Shown in pieces: positions 18,679-28,413 of a stretch of 64,000 nucleotides of DNA. Both the position numbers and the translations under genes were made by a program. This stretch comes from Larkinella rosea. GTDB taxonomy: Bacteria; Bacteroidota; Bacteroidia; Cytophagales; Spirosomataceae. The DNA lies in contig NZ_RQJO01000007.1 in the NCBI RefSeq assembly GCF_003858635.1, positions 869,941 to 933,940 on the forward strand, given 5' to 3'. The notes beneath the pieces are model-generated. The model was given only the letters and a program-made list of their open reading frames with translations, was not told where the DNA came from and searched no databases. Every line of letters begins with the position of its first letter. Position 1 is the stretch's first letter.

Positions 18679-18762
18679 AGCTTTCGGTAACCGGTTTTCG
18701 GACGCGAACACGCGCTTCCAAGACAATGCGACAGCATCCGCAAACCGGTTACCGAAAACGCT
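18679..18762. repeat. CGGTAACCGGTTTTC-type inverted repeat
   Basis: CTTTCGGTAACCGGTTTTCG (18681-18700) pairs with GCAAACCGGTTACCGAAAAC (18740-18759), separated by about 38 bases. It fills the gap between the M43-type protease and the GNAT gene and ends with CTTTTT on the + strand. A similar structure is at 55985-56082. Confidence 0.8.
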
Positions 18763-18764
18763 TT

Positions 18765-20093
18765 TTAACGAATCAGTAACCGTTTCGATGCGGTTTCTGT
18801 ATCGGTATGCACTTTTACAAAATAGACGCCCCGACTAAATTCATCCAGCGGAATCGTGATCGACGAACTGGGATAATTCGAATAATTCTGGCTTCGAACG
18901 ATCCTTCCGGACAAATCCGAAATATCCACCTGAAACGACTGAAACCCGGTAAACAATACCTCCAGCGTTGATTGTTTTTGGGCGGGATTTGGAAACACAT
19001 TAACCGTCAGTGTCTCCGTCTGGGGCAGCGGATCGGCAGATCGTACGACGCGCTGACGTCGCGGACTGGCTTCAATTACCGCCCGCATGCGCGTCCGCTG
19101 ATCCTGCGTAAACAGGTTCATACAGGCGTCGGGCGTGTAATCGAGGTAATTTTCAATTTGGTTTCGCGTGCGCGTCCCGTTGCAATTGGAATACTTCTCC
19201 GGGCACTCGATGGTTTGATTCGCGCTTTCGGTCGGGGGCGTGTCATTGCAATAATCCGTTCCGCAAACCGCATCGCCCCAGGTATGAATCAGTCCCAGCC
19301 AGTGACCGACTTCGTGGGTTGTGGTCCGCCCGTATTTATAGGTCTTGCTGGTGACCGACCCGATGTCGCTGCCAAAATACCGGTAGTCGATAAAAACGCC
19401 ATCGGTCAGTTCGTTTTCGGGCGACAACAACCCGTCGATTCCTTCCGCTTCCGGAAACTGGGCGTAACCCAAATATTCGTTTTTAAGGGTCGTCACCCAG
19501 ATATTCATGTATTTATCACTGGGCCAATACGCAATTTTCGACAATTGCAGATCGTCACCGGTCGAACTGTCGTATACATTGAAGGTGGTTTTAGCCGAAT
19601 AATGCCGGGTAATGCCGCTCGTCTGTTTTCCATCGGGATCAGTTCGGGCGAGAAAAAACTCAATCCCCGTATCGGCACCGATCGGGTTCGTGTTGAAGCC
19701 CCGCGTATCGGCCATCCTTCGGTAATCTTCGTTTAAAACCCGGATTTGCGATGCGATCTGTTCGTCGGAAATGTTGGAATTATTGGCACCACCCACAAAA
19801 CCGGACGAGTTATTATGCACCACATGAACCACCACCGGAATGCGGTAGATGACCTCACCAACCCGGATTTTCCCCTGTTGGGCGGTTTGCTCGGCAATCA
19901 GCTGTTCAATTTTCTCATTGAGTTTCAGGCGCCTGGCCAGCCGCTGCGGATCCCGTTTTTGCAGGGATTCTTCCCGTTGAACAATCCCGCAACGTTGCGG
20001 AACCGTGGGCGTCTGGGCCTGATCTACCGACAAACCAACGCTGAACAGAATCCCCAGGGCAGCCAGTAAAGGTCTATTTTTCAGCCCGTTCAT
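18765..20093 (-). CDS. M43-family zinc metalloprotease with T9SS sorting domain
   Basis: A 442-residue exported protease. The N-terminus is a signal peptide (LLAALGILFSVGLSV). The zinc motif HEVGHWLGLIH (HExxHxxGxxH, around residue 258) places it in the pappalysin-like M43 family, with several Cys residues nearby that likely form disulfides. The last 80 residues are a T9SS type A domain (VNVFPNPAQKQSTLEVLF, ending TASKRLLIR). It probably degrades protein outside the cell. Its first 20 bases overlap the end of phoH upstream. Confidence 0.91.
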   Translation of the reverse strand: MNGLKNRPLLAALGILFSVGLSVDQAQTPTVPQRCGIVQREESLQKRDPQRLARRLKLNEKIEQLIAEQTAQQGKIRVGEVIYRIPVVVHVVHNNSSGFVGGANNSNISDEQIASQIRVLNEDYRRMADTRGFNTNPIGADTGIEFFLARTDPDGKQTSGITRHYSAKTTFNVYDSSTGDDLQLSKIAYWPSDKYMNIWVTTLKNEYLGYAQFPEAEGIDGLLSPENELTDGVFIDYRYFGSDIGSVTSKTYKYGRTTTHEVGHWLGLIHTWGDAVCGTDYCNDTPPTESANQTIECPEKYSNCNGTRTRNQIENYLDYTPDACMNLFTQDQRTRMRAVIEASPRRQRVVRSADPLPQTETLTVNVFPNPAQKQSTLEVLFTGFQSFQVDISDLSGRIVRSQNYSNYPSSSITIPLDEFSRGVYFVKVHTDTETASKRLLIR

Positions 20094-21033
20094 ATGCGGT
20101 AATGATTTCTTTTACCAACCGGTGCCGAACCACATCGCTTCCATCCAGTTCCACAAACGCAATCCCTTTGATATCTTTTAATAATTCGACGGCTTCAATC
20201 AGGCCGGATCGCTGATTTTTGGGTAAGTCAATCTGCGAACGGTCGCCGGTAATGATTGCCTTTGAACTGGGGCCCATCCGGGTCAGAAACATTTTCATCT
20301 GCATCGGCGTCGTATTCTGGGCTTCGTCCAGCAGGATAAATGCGTTGTTTAATGTCCGTCCGCGCATGTAGGCCAGCGGAGCAATTTCGATGGTCCGGCT
20401 TTCGATGTACAATTTGAGCTTTTCAGCCGGAATCATATCGTCGAGCGCATCGTAAATCGGGCGCAGGTACGGGTCAATTTTCTCCTTTAAATCGCCGGGA
20501 AGGAAACCCAGATTTTCACCGGCTTCCACCGCCGGGCGCGTAATAATTATTTTTTTGACTTCCTTATTTTTCAGCGCCCGAACCGCAATGGCCACGGCGG
20601 TGTACGTTTTTCCGGTTCCGGCCGGTCCCACGGCAAAAACCAGGTCATACTTCTCGGAAACATCCACCAGTCGCTGCTGATTAGCGGTTTTGGCCCGAAC
20701 AATGACGCCCTTCGTTCCGTACACCAGAACGCTGTCATCGTTTGGCAAAGCCGCTGCCGGTTCGCGTTCGTTATTTTTCAGGAAACTGCGAACGTTCTCG
20801 TGGGTGAGTTTGCCGTATTTCTGATAGTGCTCGATGAGCGAGTCCAGAATATCGGTAATGCGGGAAATTTCCGGGGTCGTTCCTTTGATTCGGATTTCGT
20901 TGCCACGGGAAATAATTTTACTCATCGGAAACGCAGCCGCTACCTCTTTGATGTTGTTGTTTTCAACGCCCAGGAAGTCGATGAGTGATACATTGTCAAG
21001 GGTAATTACTTTTTCTACCAAATCTCCATTCAT
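20074..21033 (-). CDS. PhoH-family ATPase
   Basis: A 319-residue PhoH-like protein. An N-terminal KH-type region (KIISRGNEIRIKGTTPEISR, about 35-60) precedes the ATPase domain with Walker A FAVGPAGTGKTYTAVAIA and Walker B NAFILLDEAQNTT, followed by TGDRSQIDLPKNQRSGL. The family is linked to RNA metabolism and stress. I use the ATG at 21033; the longer frame begins with TTG at 21099 and adds 22 residues. It overlaps the M43 protease start by 20 bases. Confidence 0.93.
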   Translation of the reverse strand: MNGDLVEKVITLDNVSLIDFLGVENNNIKEVAAAFPMSKIISRGNEIRIKGTTPEISRITDILDSLIEHYQKYGKLTHENVRSFLKNNEREPAAALPNDDSVLVYGTKGVIVRAKTANQQRLVDVSEKYDLVFAVGPAGTGKTYTAVAIAVRALKNKEVKKIIITRPAVEAGENLGFLPGDLKEKIDPYLRPIYDALDDMIPAEKLKLYIESRTIEIAPLAYMRGRTLNNAFILLDEAQNTTPMQMKMFLTRMGPSSKAIITGDRSQIDLPKNQRSGLIEAVELLKDIKGIAFVELDGSDVVRHRLVKEIITAYERAEK

Positions 21034-21376
21034 ATTTTCAGGGTGAACGATACGTATTTTCTCTTCTAAATTTAGAGGATCGTATGAACTAAACAACAAA
21101 AATCGTCAATTATTATCACACTTGCCTACCAATTTTGTGCAAGCACTTCATGATTAAACAGTTGCATTTTATTTCGGGCATTCTTCAAAAGTGGTACAAA
21201 CAAGGATCGTGAAAGACCCCGATCGCAACAATAACCGTAAGCTAAATCCCCGTTTTTTTTTTACTTTTTTTTCAGACAGACCGGCGATAATATGTACTTT
21301 AGAGACAAGAAGTTAATGCCTCCATTCCTGTCCACACACCGCCGAAACCCAGAACCTGCGGCTTTTCATTCTACCG
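21034..21376. other. Divergent intergenic region, phoH / dnaB
   Basis: This 343-base gap separates leftward phoH from rightward dnaB and should hold both promoters. A poly-T tract lies at about 21253-21272 and a near-match to the -7 element, TACTTTAG, at 21295-21302 on the + strand. I see no gene, tRNA or strong hairpin here. Confidence 0.5.
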
Positions 21377-23035
21377 ATGAATGGCTATACTTGCAATGCA
21401 ATGGAGAACGATCGCCCAACCAATTCAAACTTTAGAAAGACCCCGTATCTGGGCAATCGACGTAGTCAGTCGGATGGTGTAAACCACATGTTGACACCAA
21501 CGGGCCTGGGCAAACTACCTCCGCAGGCGATCGATCTGGAAGAAGCCGTACTCGGGGCGCTGATGATCGAAAAAGATGCACTTTCGGCCGTCATTGACAT
21601 CCTGAAACCGGAAAGTTTCTACAAAGAAGCCAATCAGCGAATTTATAATGCCATTGTCACCCTGTTCGGAAATGCCGAACCGGTTGATATGCTGACCGTT
21701 ACGCAGCAACTCCGTAAAAGCGGTGAAATCGAAGTAGTGGGTGGTGGCGGCTACGTTACCGAATTAACTACCCGAGTTACTTCGGCGGCCAACATTGAAT
21801 ACCACGCCCGGGTTATTGCCGAAGCTTCCATCAAACGGGCGCTCATCACCGTCGCCAACGAAATCCAGCGCGATGCCTACGAAGACACGACCGACGTCTT
21901 CAATCTCCTCGACCGGATCGAACAATCCATGTTCAAGATTTCCGAGTCCAACATTCGGAAAAATTATGCCGACATGGGAACCATCATGCGGCAGGCGCTG
22001 GACGAACTGGAGCAGAAAAAGAACATGAAGGACGGTCTGACGGGCGTTCCGTCAGGTTTCAGTGCGCTCGACCGGCTAACGTCCGGCTGGCAGCGGTCGG
22101 AATTGATCATTCTGGCGGCAAGGCCAGGGATGGGAAAAACCGCTTTTGTCGTCAGCGCCCTTCGCAATGCTTCCGTCGATTTTGGTCAGGCAGTGGCGAT
22201 TTTTTCGCTTGAGATGTCCTCGGTCCAATTGGTCAACCGGCTTATCTCGGCGGAAGCGGAGATCGACAGTGAAAAAATCAAGAAAGGAAACCTGGCTCCG
22301 CACGAGTGGGCGCAGTTACACCATAAAATTCAACGGCTGACCGAAGCACCTATTTTTATCGATGACACGCCCGCACTTTCCATTCTGGAAATGAGGGCCA
22401 AATGCCGCCGGTTGAAAGCCCAGCACGATATTCAATTGGTCGTAATCGACTATTTGCAATTGATGTCCGGGGATACGTCGGGGAAAATGGGCGGAAACCG
22501 TGAACAGGAAATTGCCTCGATCTCGCGGGCGATGAAAAACCTGGCGAAAGAGCTGAATGTACCGGTGATTGCGCTTTCGCAGTTAAGTCGGGCCGTTGAA
22601 ACCCGTGGTGGCGACAAAAAACCGCAACTCTCCGACCTTCGGGAATCCGGTTCCATCGAGCAGGATGCGGATATGGTTATTTTCCTCTACCGTCCTGAAT
22701 ATTATGGCATTACCGCCGACGAAGCGGGCAATTCGGTCTCAGGAATCGGTGAGGTAATCATTGCGAAAAACCGCTCCGGGTCCTTGGATACCGTGCAGCT
22801 CCGGTTCATCGGGAAATACACGAAATTTGGTGATCTGGATTCCTATTTTATGCCCCAGACCCCTCCCCCATTCAGCAGTCCGTCGGCGGGTTTTGACGCA
22901 AAAACTTCCGGTGCGCAGTCTTTCGAAAATCAGGGCGGTATGGTCAAGAGCAAAGCCAACACGCTGAACACCCCCAATACCAATTTCACCAATTTCGGTC
23001 ACATCGACCCCAACCAGCAGGAAACTCCCTTTTAA
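21377..23035 (+). CDS. dnaB: DnaB, replicative DNA helicase
   Basis: A 552-residue hexameric helicase of the replication fork. The N-terminal domain starts with PPQAIDLEEAVLGALMIEKD; the RecA-like C-terminal domain has Walker A LAARPGMGKTAFVVSAL, Walker B LVVIDYLQLMSG and the DLRESGSIEQDADMVIFLYR stretch. The last 70 residues form a Pro/Ser/Asn-rich tail. No intein is present. The ATG at 21377 is the longest start; a second at 21401 (MENDRPTNSNF) is equally possible. Confidence 0.96.
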   Translation: MNGYTCNAMENDRPTNSNFRKTPYLGNRRSQSDGVNHMLTPTGLGKLPPQAIDLEEAVLGALMIEKDALSAVIDILKPESFYKEANQRIYNAIVTLFGNAEPVDMLTVTQQLRKSGEIEVVGGGGYVTELTTRVTSAANIEYHARVIAEASIKRALITVANEIQRDAYEDTTDVFNLLDRIEQSMFKISESNIRKNYADMGTIMRQALDELEQKKNMKDGLTGVPSGFSALDRLTSGWQRSELIILAARPGMGKTAFVVSALRNASVDFGQAVAIFSLEMSSVQLVNRLISAEAEIDSEKIKKGNLAPHEWAQLHHKIQRLTEAPIFIDDTPALSILEMRAKCRRLKAQHDIQLVVIDYLQLMSGDTSGKMGGNREQEIASISRAMKNLAKELNVPVIALSQLSRAVETRGGDKKPQLSDLRESGSIEQDADMVIFLYRPEYYGITADEAGNSVSGIGEVIIAKNRSGSLDTVQLRFIGKYTKFGDLDSYFMPQTPPPFSSPSAGFDAKTSGAQSFENQGGMVKSKANTLNTPNTNFTNFGHIDPNQQETPF

Positions 23036-23041
23036 AGTGAT

Positions 23042-23087
23042 GCGTGGGGGGTTGTAATGCGTCAGCCAGCTTACACCCCTCCCCGCG
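23042..23087. terminator. Imperfect hairpin between dnaB and rlmD
   Basis: GCGTGGGGGGTTGTAA can pair, with one bulge and one mismatch, with TTACACCCCTCCCCGCG in the 57 bases between the converging stops of dnaB and rlmD. No T run follows, so a terminator role is only likely from position. Confidence 0.4.
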
Positions 23088-23092
23088 TGCGC

Positions 23093-24544
23093 TTAACTCA
23101 CCATTCGTTTCTCCAGCCTGACCACATTCTCGACGTGGTGGGTGTGGGGAAACATATCGACGGGTTGAACATCTTTTACTTCGTACAGGGAATCCAGAAT
23201 GGCCAGATCGCGGGCCTGCGTCGCCGTGTTGCAACTGACGTACACGATTCGTTGCGGAGCCGCCAGGAGCAAATTACGCGTTACGGCTTCGTCCATTCCG
23301 GCCCGGGGTGGATCGGTTATTACAACATCCGGCTTGCCATATTTCCTAAAAAGAGTGGGCGTCAACAGGGTTCCCATGTCACCCGCCAGAAACGTTGCAT
23401 TCTGAATTCCGTTGATGGCGGCATTCACGCGGGCATCTTCCACGGCGGCTTCAATGTACTCAATCCCAATGACTTCCCGCGCCTGGCGGGCCACGAACAA
23501 CCCGATGGTTCCGGTTCCGGTGTATAAATCGTATACCCGTTCGGTGCCGGTCAGACCGGCCCAGTCGCGTGTAATCTTATAGAGTTCGAATGCCTGACGC
23601 GCGTTGGTTTGGTAAAATGATTTCGGACCAACCCGAAACGTCAGCGGTTGACCACTGCCATCGTCCATCTGTTCTTCGATATACGGTTTTCCGCCATACG
23701 AAATCACTTCCTGATCCTGATACGAATCGTTCAGTTTTCGGTTCAAAATGTAATTCAGGGAGGCAATTTGCGGAAACGTTTGCTGCAGCATGGTCAAAAG
23801 TCCTTCCAGATCATCCGGTCGTTCTTCCGCTACCTGAATCGTCACCATCACCTGGCCCGTCGAAGCGGTGCGAATGATTACCGTCCGCAGAAATCCAAGG
23901 TGGGTATTCAGGTTATACATGGAAAACCCGTGCTCCCGTGCGTAAGCATCCACGGCTAATCGGATGGCATTCGAGGGATCGGGTTGCAGGTAGCAATGAT
24001 CAATGGAAAGAATTTTATCAAACCGCTTCGGAATGTGAAAACCAACCACCCGCTTGTCCATTGCCAAACCGGACCGAATTTCCGCTTCCGTCATCCAGCG
24101 CCCGTCGGCACAGGTAAATTCCAGCTTATTGCGGTAATACCTTGTTTCCTGAGAAGGCAACGTGGGATGAATCGGCGGAAGCTGCACCTTCCCGATCCGG
24201 CTCAGGTGGTCGAATACCTGCTGACCTTTAAACCGAAGTTGTTCCTCATACCGGATGTGTTGCCATTTACAACCGCCACAGGTTCCAAAATGGGGACAGA
24301 ACGGTTCTGAACGACTGGGTCCAAAAGCGTGTATTTTTTCTACGACGGCTTCGCGATACTGCTTTTTCCGGTTCACAATCCGGATATCCACCACATCACC
24401 CGGAGCCGCCACCGGACCGCCGGTGCGACCTTCCACAAAAATGACGCCTTCCTCCGTTCGAATCAAACATTTTCCTTCGGCAGCAACGTCATCAATCCGA
24501 ATGCCTTGCAACCGTTGCACTATCTTTTGGGTCTTTCCTGACAT
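23093..24544 (-). CDS. rlmD: RlmD-type 23S rRNA (uracil-5) methyltransferase
   Basis: A 483-residue TrmA/RlmD-family enzyme that uses S-adenosylmethionine to methylate C5 of a uracil in RNA. An N-terminal TRAM domain is followed by an iron-sulfur Cys set (CPHFGTCGGCKWQHI), the cofactor site VYDLYTGTGTIGLFVA and the catalytic cysteine in RIVYVSCNTATQARDL. I start it at the ATG at 24544 (MSGKTQKIVQRLQG). Which uracil it modifies (U1939, U747 or a tRNA position) is not decided by sequence alone; RlmD is the usual call for this architecture. Confidence 0.88.
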   Translation of the reverse strand: MSGKTQKIVQRLQGIRIDDVAAEGKCLIRTEEGVIFVEGRTGGPVAAPGDVVDIRIVNRKKQYREAVVEKIHAFGPSRSEPFCPHFGTCGGCKWQHIRYEEQLRFKGQQVFDHLSRIGKVQLPPIHPTLPSQETRYYRNKLEFTCADGRWMTEAEIRSGLAMDKRVVGFHIPKRFDKILSIDHCYLQPDPSNAIRLAVDAYAREHGFSMYNLNTHLGFLRTVIIRTASTGQVMVTIQVAEERPDDLEGLLTMLQQTFPQIASLNYILNRKLNDSYQDQEVISYGGKPYIEEQMDDGSGQPLTFRVGPKSFYQTNARQAFELYKITRDWAGLTGTERVYDLYTGTGTIGLFVARQAREVIGIEYIEAAVEDARVNAAINGIQNATFLAGDMGTLLTPTLFRKYGKPDVVITDPPRAGMDEAVTRNLLLAAPQRIVYVSCNTATQARDLAILDSLYEVKDVQPVDMFPHTHHVENVVRLEKRMVS

Positions 24545-24612
24545 ACTAAACTGTAATAAATTCTGTAAATTAAGCACCGTATTTTGGTTTCGGCAACCTT
24601 ATTCGAATTTGG

Positions 24613-26862
24613 ATGAAACAGTTTTACCGGATTGGGGTTTCGTGCGGTTGGTTCGTATGGTGTTTTTTGGGCCTGTTTGGGTCCGCGATGGCAACCCACA
24701 TTGTCGGCGGTGAGTTGGAGTTGAAAAGACTGACCAATCAAAGTCCGTATACCCACCAAATTAGCCTTAACCTTTATTTTGACGATTTGAACGGCAATCC
24801 ACAGGCTGAAGATCCGACCGTGGGCGTCTTTGTGTACCGAAAAGGCGACAATGCTTTTATCGGATCGATTGACTTACCGCAGGTTAGTTCCCGAGTTGTC
24901 GATTACACCAAACCCGAGTGTGCGCTTCCCTCGCTCCGCACCCGCCTGCTTCGCTACAGCGGACTGGTGATTTTCAACATGAGTGCCTTTACCGATCCGC
25001 GCGGTTATTACATGGTCTGGGAGCGGTGCTGCCGGAACAATTCCATCAATAACATTCAGAATCCCGGTTTGGCCGGTTCAACCTTTTACCTGGAATTCCC
25101 GGCGCAAAGGGCGGCCAATGGCACGGATTACATCAATTCCTCCCCTTCTTTCCGGCCCGTTCGGGGCGATTACATCTGTATCAACCAGCCCTTTGCGTTC
25201 GATTTTGGCGCTACCGATCCCGACAACGACAGCCTGGCGTATCGGTTGGTAACGCCCTACAATGGCTACAGCACTTCGGGCAATCCTCGGCCACAAATGG
25301 CTCAGCCCAGTTCGGCTTATCCCGAAATTCGCTGGGTAAACGGCCTCAGTCAGGACCGGGCAATACCGGGGCCGGCCCCCCTGAAAGTCAATGCCCGAAC
25401 CGGTTTGCTAACCGTAACGGCCGGACAGGTTGGCCTGTTTGTTTTTTGCGTCCAGGTGGACGAATACCGCAAAAATACCTCGGGTGTCTGGCAAAAGATC
25501 GGGCTCGTTCGGCGGGACTTCCAATTAAAAGTCATTGACTGCCAAAAGAATAATCCACCCTCCATCGCCATGCGACAGGTGGGTCAGGTGAATTTCTACA
25601 AAGAGGGAACGGTTTTGAAATTGACCGAAAAAGACGCCCGTTGTGTCGAAATCTACCTCACCGACCTGGACGCCAACCAACGGGTAAAACTTTCGGTGCT
25701 GGAAGGCCCGAAAGAAGGCATATCCTTTGCCCCGGAGGAGGTGTTGATTCAGAAATCGGGTGACACGCTTCGCTCCAAAGTGTGTTTCGATAAATGCCTG
25801 GCCGACGGTCAGCCGCTGAAACTGGCCTTGCTCGCAACCGACGAAGGTTGCCCGCAGGGGATGCGAGATACCCTCTTTATCTCTTTGATGATGGAAGCCG
25901 ACCTGAACCGAAAACCGGATGCTGAAACCACTTTACCGGGTAATCAGACCGCCGTTCAGGCCGGAAAAACGCTCCAGTTCAAGGTAGTGGGAACGGACCC
26001 CGATCAGGACCAGATTACCCTCGTTGCCGTGGGACGCGGTTTTTCGCTGGCATCGGTGGGCATGAGTTTTTCGGCGGTTTCGGGTCAAGGCTCCGTGAGT
26101 CAGCAGTTTAACTGGTCGCCCCAGTGCGCACAGGTAAAAAACACGGAATATGTCGTGGATTTCATCGTGACCGACAACCGTTGCAATCGAAATTTGCGCG
26201 ACACGGTCACTGTTCGGTTGAAAGCTTTGCCCGAAACCGGCCGCCCGCCAACGGTTCGAACGACGCTCAACGAACCGGTTGTTGAACTGACCATTACCCA
26301 CACCGATTCGATTCCGGCAGCGGTTCGATTCGACGTCATTGCCGAAGACCCCGACCCGGATGTGCTGAAACTAACCGCTGTCGGCAACCAATTCGACTGG
26401 ACACGTTTGGGGATGAAATTCGAAAATAAAACCGGGCTAAGTCCGTTGATTTCGCCCTTTGTCTGGCAGCCGGGCTGTGCGGTTTTACAGGGGAAAGAAA
26501 AAGCAACGTACGAACTGGACTTTATTTCGCAGGACAGTAGTTGTCCCAATCAATACGATTCGACCCGCGTCACGTTTATCATTAAAGACATTCCGGTGGA
26601 TTACAACATTTCGATTACAAACGTGATTACCCCCAACGGTGACGGTAAAAACGACGTTTTCAATGTTCCGAATCTCCCCGCCGATAATTGCGCCGACCAA
26701 TTTCGGCGGGTCGAAGTGGTCAATCGCTGGGGCAAAGCGGTTTTTTCGTCCACTGACCGGTTTTTCCGCTGGGATGGAGCCGATTACCCGCCGGGGCAAT
26801 ATTATTACCTGATTCAATACACCCACCGATCCTACAAAGGAACCGTCACCTTACTCCGGTAG
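24613..26862 (+). CDS. Large secreted protein with T9SS type B sorting domain
   Basis: A 749-residue exported protein. After a signal peptide (residues 1-25) comes an all-beta region with paired Cys residues (WERCCRNNSINN and similar) and two or three Ig/cadherin-like modules marked by ATDPDNDSLAYRL, GTDPDQDQITLVAVG and AEDPDPDVLKLTAVG. The end matches the gliding-motility-associated C-terminal domain: NVITPNGDGKNDVFNVPNL, then VEVVNRWGKAVF and PPGQYYYLI. Proteins of this type are surface adhesins or filaments moved by T9SS. The ligand is unknown. Confidence 0.9.
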   Translation: MKQFYRIGVSCGWFVWCFLGLFGSAMATHIVGGELELKRLTNQSPYTHQISLNLYFDDLNGNPQAEDPTVGVFVYRKGDNAFIGSIDLPQVSSRVVDYTKPECALPSLRTRLLRYSGLVIFNMSAFTDPRGYYMVWERCCRNNSINNIQNPGLAGSTFYLEFPAQRAANGTDYINSSPSFRPVRGDYICINQPFAFDFGATDPDNDSLAYRLVTPYNGYSTSGNPRPQMAQPSSAYPEIRWVNGLSQDRAIPGPAPLKVNARTGLLTVTAGQVGLFVFCVQVDEYRKNTSGVWQKIGLVRRDFQLKVIDCQKNNPPSIAMRQVGQVNFYKEGTVLKLTEKDARCVEIYLTDLDANQRVKLSVLEGPKEGISFAPEEVLIQKSGDTLRSKVCFDKCLADGQPLKLALLATDEGCPQGMRDTLFISLMMEADLNRKPDAETTLPGNQTAVQAGKTLQFKVVGTDPDQDQITLVAVGRGFSLASVGMSFSAVSGQGSVSQQFNWSPQCAQVKNTEYVVDFIVTDNRCNRNLRDTVTVRLKALPETGRPPTVRTTLNEPVVELTITHTDSIPAAVRFDVIAEDPDPDVLKLTAVGNQFDWTRLGMKFENKTGLSPLISPFVWQPGCAVLQGKEKATYELDFISQDSSCPNQYDSTRVTFIIKDIPVDYNISITNVITPNGDGKNDVFNVPNLPADNCADQFRRVEVVNRWGKAVFSSTDRFFRWDGADYPPGQYYYLIQYTHRSYKGTVTLLR

Positions 26863-26870
26863 TGGGCAAC

Positions 26871-26902
26871 AAAAAAAGCGGTCCGTCTTGAACCGCTTTT
26901 TT
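26871..26902. terminator. Bidirectional terminator
   Basis: AAAAAAAGCGGT pairs with ACCGCTTTTTT around an 8-9-base loop. The stem is flanked by A and T runs, so it can stop transcripts from the type B protein gene and from the convergent CHRD gene. Confidence 0.88.
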
Positions 26903-26919
26903 GACTGGTATCAGTATTT

Positions 26920-27384
26920 TTAAAAGGCTTTCCGCTTGATGAACGCCCGTATTTCGCCACCGGGAAATTTTGTCGTGTGCAAATTGACGTAGAGTCGTCC
27001 TTCCACCAATGCATTTTCCCAATCTTGATTTCTTTGTTCAAAAGTAACTCGTCCGCTTATTGGACTCGTTAATGAAGCAAAGGGAATAATGACGGGACCA
27101 TTCGTTCCGGGACCGCCCGGTGAAAGGTGAATGTGTCCGGCAGTGGGTGTAATCCCGGAATAATTGACAGTGTAACTTAGTTCCCTGGTAACCTTGTTAT
27201 AAGTACCTGTCATTGTGCCGGTTCCTGCCGATTGAACGGAGGGTACCTCCTGAGCACCGTCCAATGTTCCTACAAACTCAATTGTATCTTTTTTGTCGGG
27301 AGCATCTTTCGTCGGTGAACAGGATGTTACCGTTATGGCCGTTGCCACAAAGGCAGTCATCAAATACGCAAATGTTCTTTTCAT
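26920..27384 (-). CDS. CHRD-domain lipoprotein
   Basis: A 154-residue lipoprotein. The signal peptide ends in TVTSCSPTKD, a lipobox. Residues 40-150 form a CHRD (chordin-like) domain: FVGTLDGAQEVPSVQSAGTG, then YSGITPTAGHIHLSPGGPG and YVNLHTTKFPGGEIRAFI. Bacterial CHRD proteins are exported and mostly uncharacterised. It stands alone, facing the type B sorting protein. Confidence 0.91.
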   Translation of the reverse strand: MKRTFAYLMTAFVATAITVTSCSPTKDAPDKKDTIEFVGTLDGAQEVPSVQSAGTGTMTGTYNKVTRELSYTVNYSGITPTAGHIHLSPGGPGTNGPVIIPFASLTSPISGRVTFEQRNQDWENALVEGRLYVNLHTTKFPGGEIRAFIKRKAF

Positions 27385-27562
27385 AAATGGTGAATGTTGA
27401 ATGGTCCAGATTGCACCGCAATAATACTAACTTTGCCGGATTTATCTACGACTTTCAGCGGGCAATACGCATATAACTTATTAAAACCGGAAGTTTCTTA
27501 TTAAAAAATGCAAATCATTTCCATCCTCCTTTTTCCAGTCCAATCCGAATTTTCACAGTTTC

Positions 27563-28375
27563 ATGAAAGATAAAGTAGTTGTTATAACGGGGGCTTCGTC
27601 GGGCATCGGCAAAGCACTGGCATTTGCTTTTGGCCGCGAACAGGCTTCCATCGTCATATGTGGCCGCAGCCTGGAAGCGCTCGAAACCGTCGGCCGCGAA
27701 TTGAGTCAGCACGGCATCGATCACCTCAGTCTGCAAGCCGATGTCAGCCTGGAGTCGGATGTCATGAAGCTGATCGATACCACCATTCAGCACTATGGCC
27801 GTCTGGATATTCTGATCAACAACGCCGGAATTACCATGCGCTCGATGTTGCAGGACATGGATCCCGAAGTCATCCGGAAAGTCATGGACATCAATTTCAT
27901 GGGGACGGTTTACGCCACGCGTTATGCTCTGCCCCATATTTTGAAAACGAAAGGCTCCATTGTTGGCATTTCGTCCATTGCCGGTTTTCGCGGATTGCCG
28001 GTTCGAAGCGGTTATTCGGCCTCCAAGGCGGCCATGAACGGGTTTCTGGAAGCCGTCCGAACCGAACTGCTGCACACCGGTGTCCACGTCCTGCTAGCCT
28101 GTCCTGGTTTCACGACCACCAACATTCGTTTCTCGGCCTTGGACAAAGAAGGCCAGGTTGCGGGCGAAACCGTGCGTGACGAAAGCAAAATGATGAGTGC
28201 CGAGGAATGTGCCGATCACATCCTGAAGGCCGTCAAACGCCGGAAACGCGACCTAATCCTGACCACCGAAGGAAAATTTGTGGTTTTCATGAACAAGTGG
28301 TTTCCTGGCCTCATGGATCGCCTGGTCTACAATTCACTGGCTAAAGAGAAAAATTCCCCTTTGAAAAAAGCATAG
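27563..28375 (+). CDS. SDR-family oxidoreductase
   Basis: A 270-residue short-chain dehydrogenase. The Rossmann motif VVVITGASSGIGKALAFAFG is at the start, the NNAGITMRS motif near residue 90, and the catalytic Ser and YSASK are around 140-157. Length and the C-terminal basic stretch resemble the DHRS7-like branch, often acting on lipids or steroids. A TAACTTTG box lies about 130 bases upstream. The substrate is unknown. Confidence 0.92.
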   Translation: MKDKVVVITGASSGIGKALAFAFGREQASIVICGRSLEALETVGRELSQHGIDHLSLQADVSLESDVMKLIDTTIQHYGRLDILINNAGITMRSMLQDMDPEVIRKVMDINFMGTVYATRYALPHILKTKGSIVGISSIAGFRGLPVRSGYSASKAAMNGFLEAVRTELLHTGVHVLLACPGFTTTNIRFSALDKEGQVAGETVRDESKMMSAEECADHILKAVKRRKRDLILTTEGKFVVFMNKWFPGLMDRLVYNSLAKEKNSPLKKA

Positions 28376-28413
28376 GGATGTGGACAGGAGCAATCGTGTA
28401 ATTAAGATTTTCC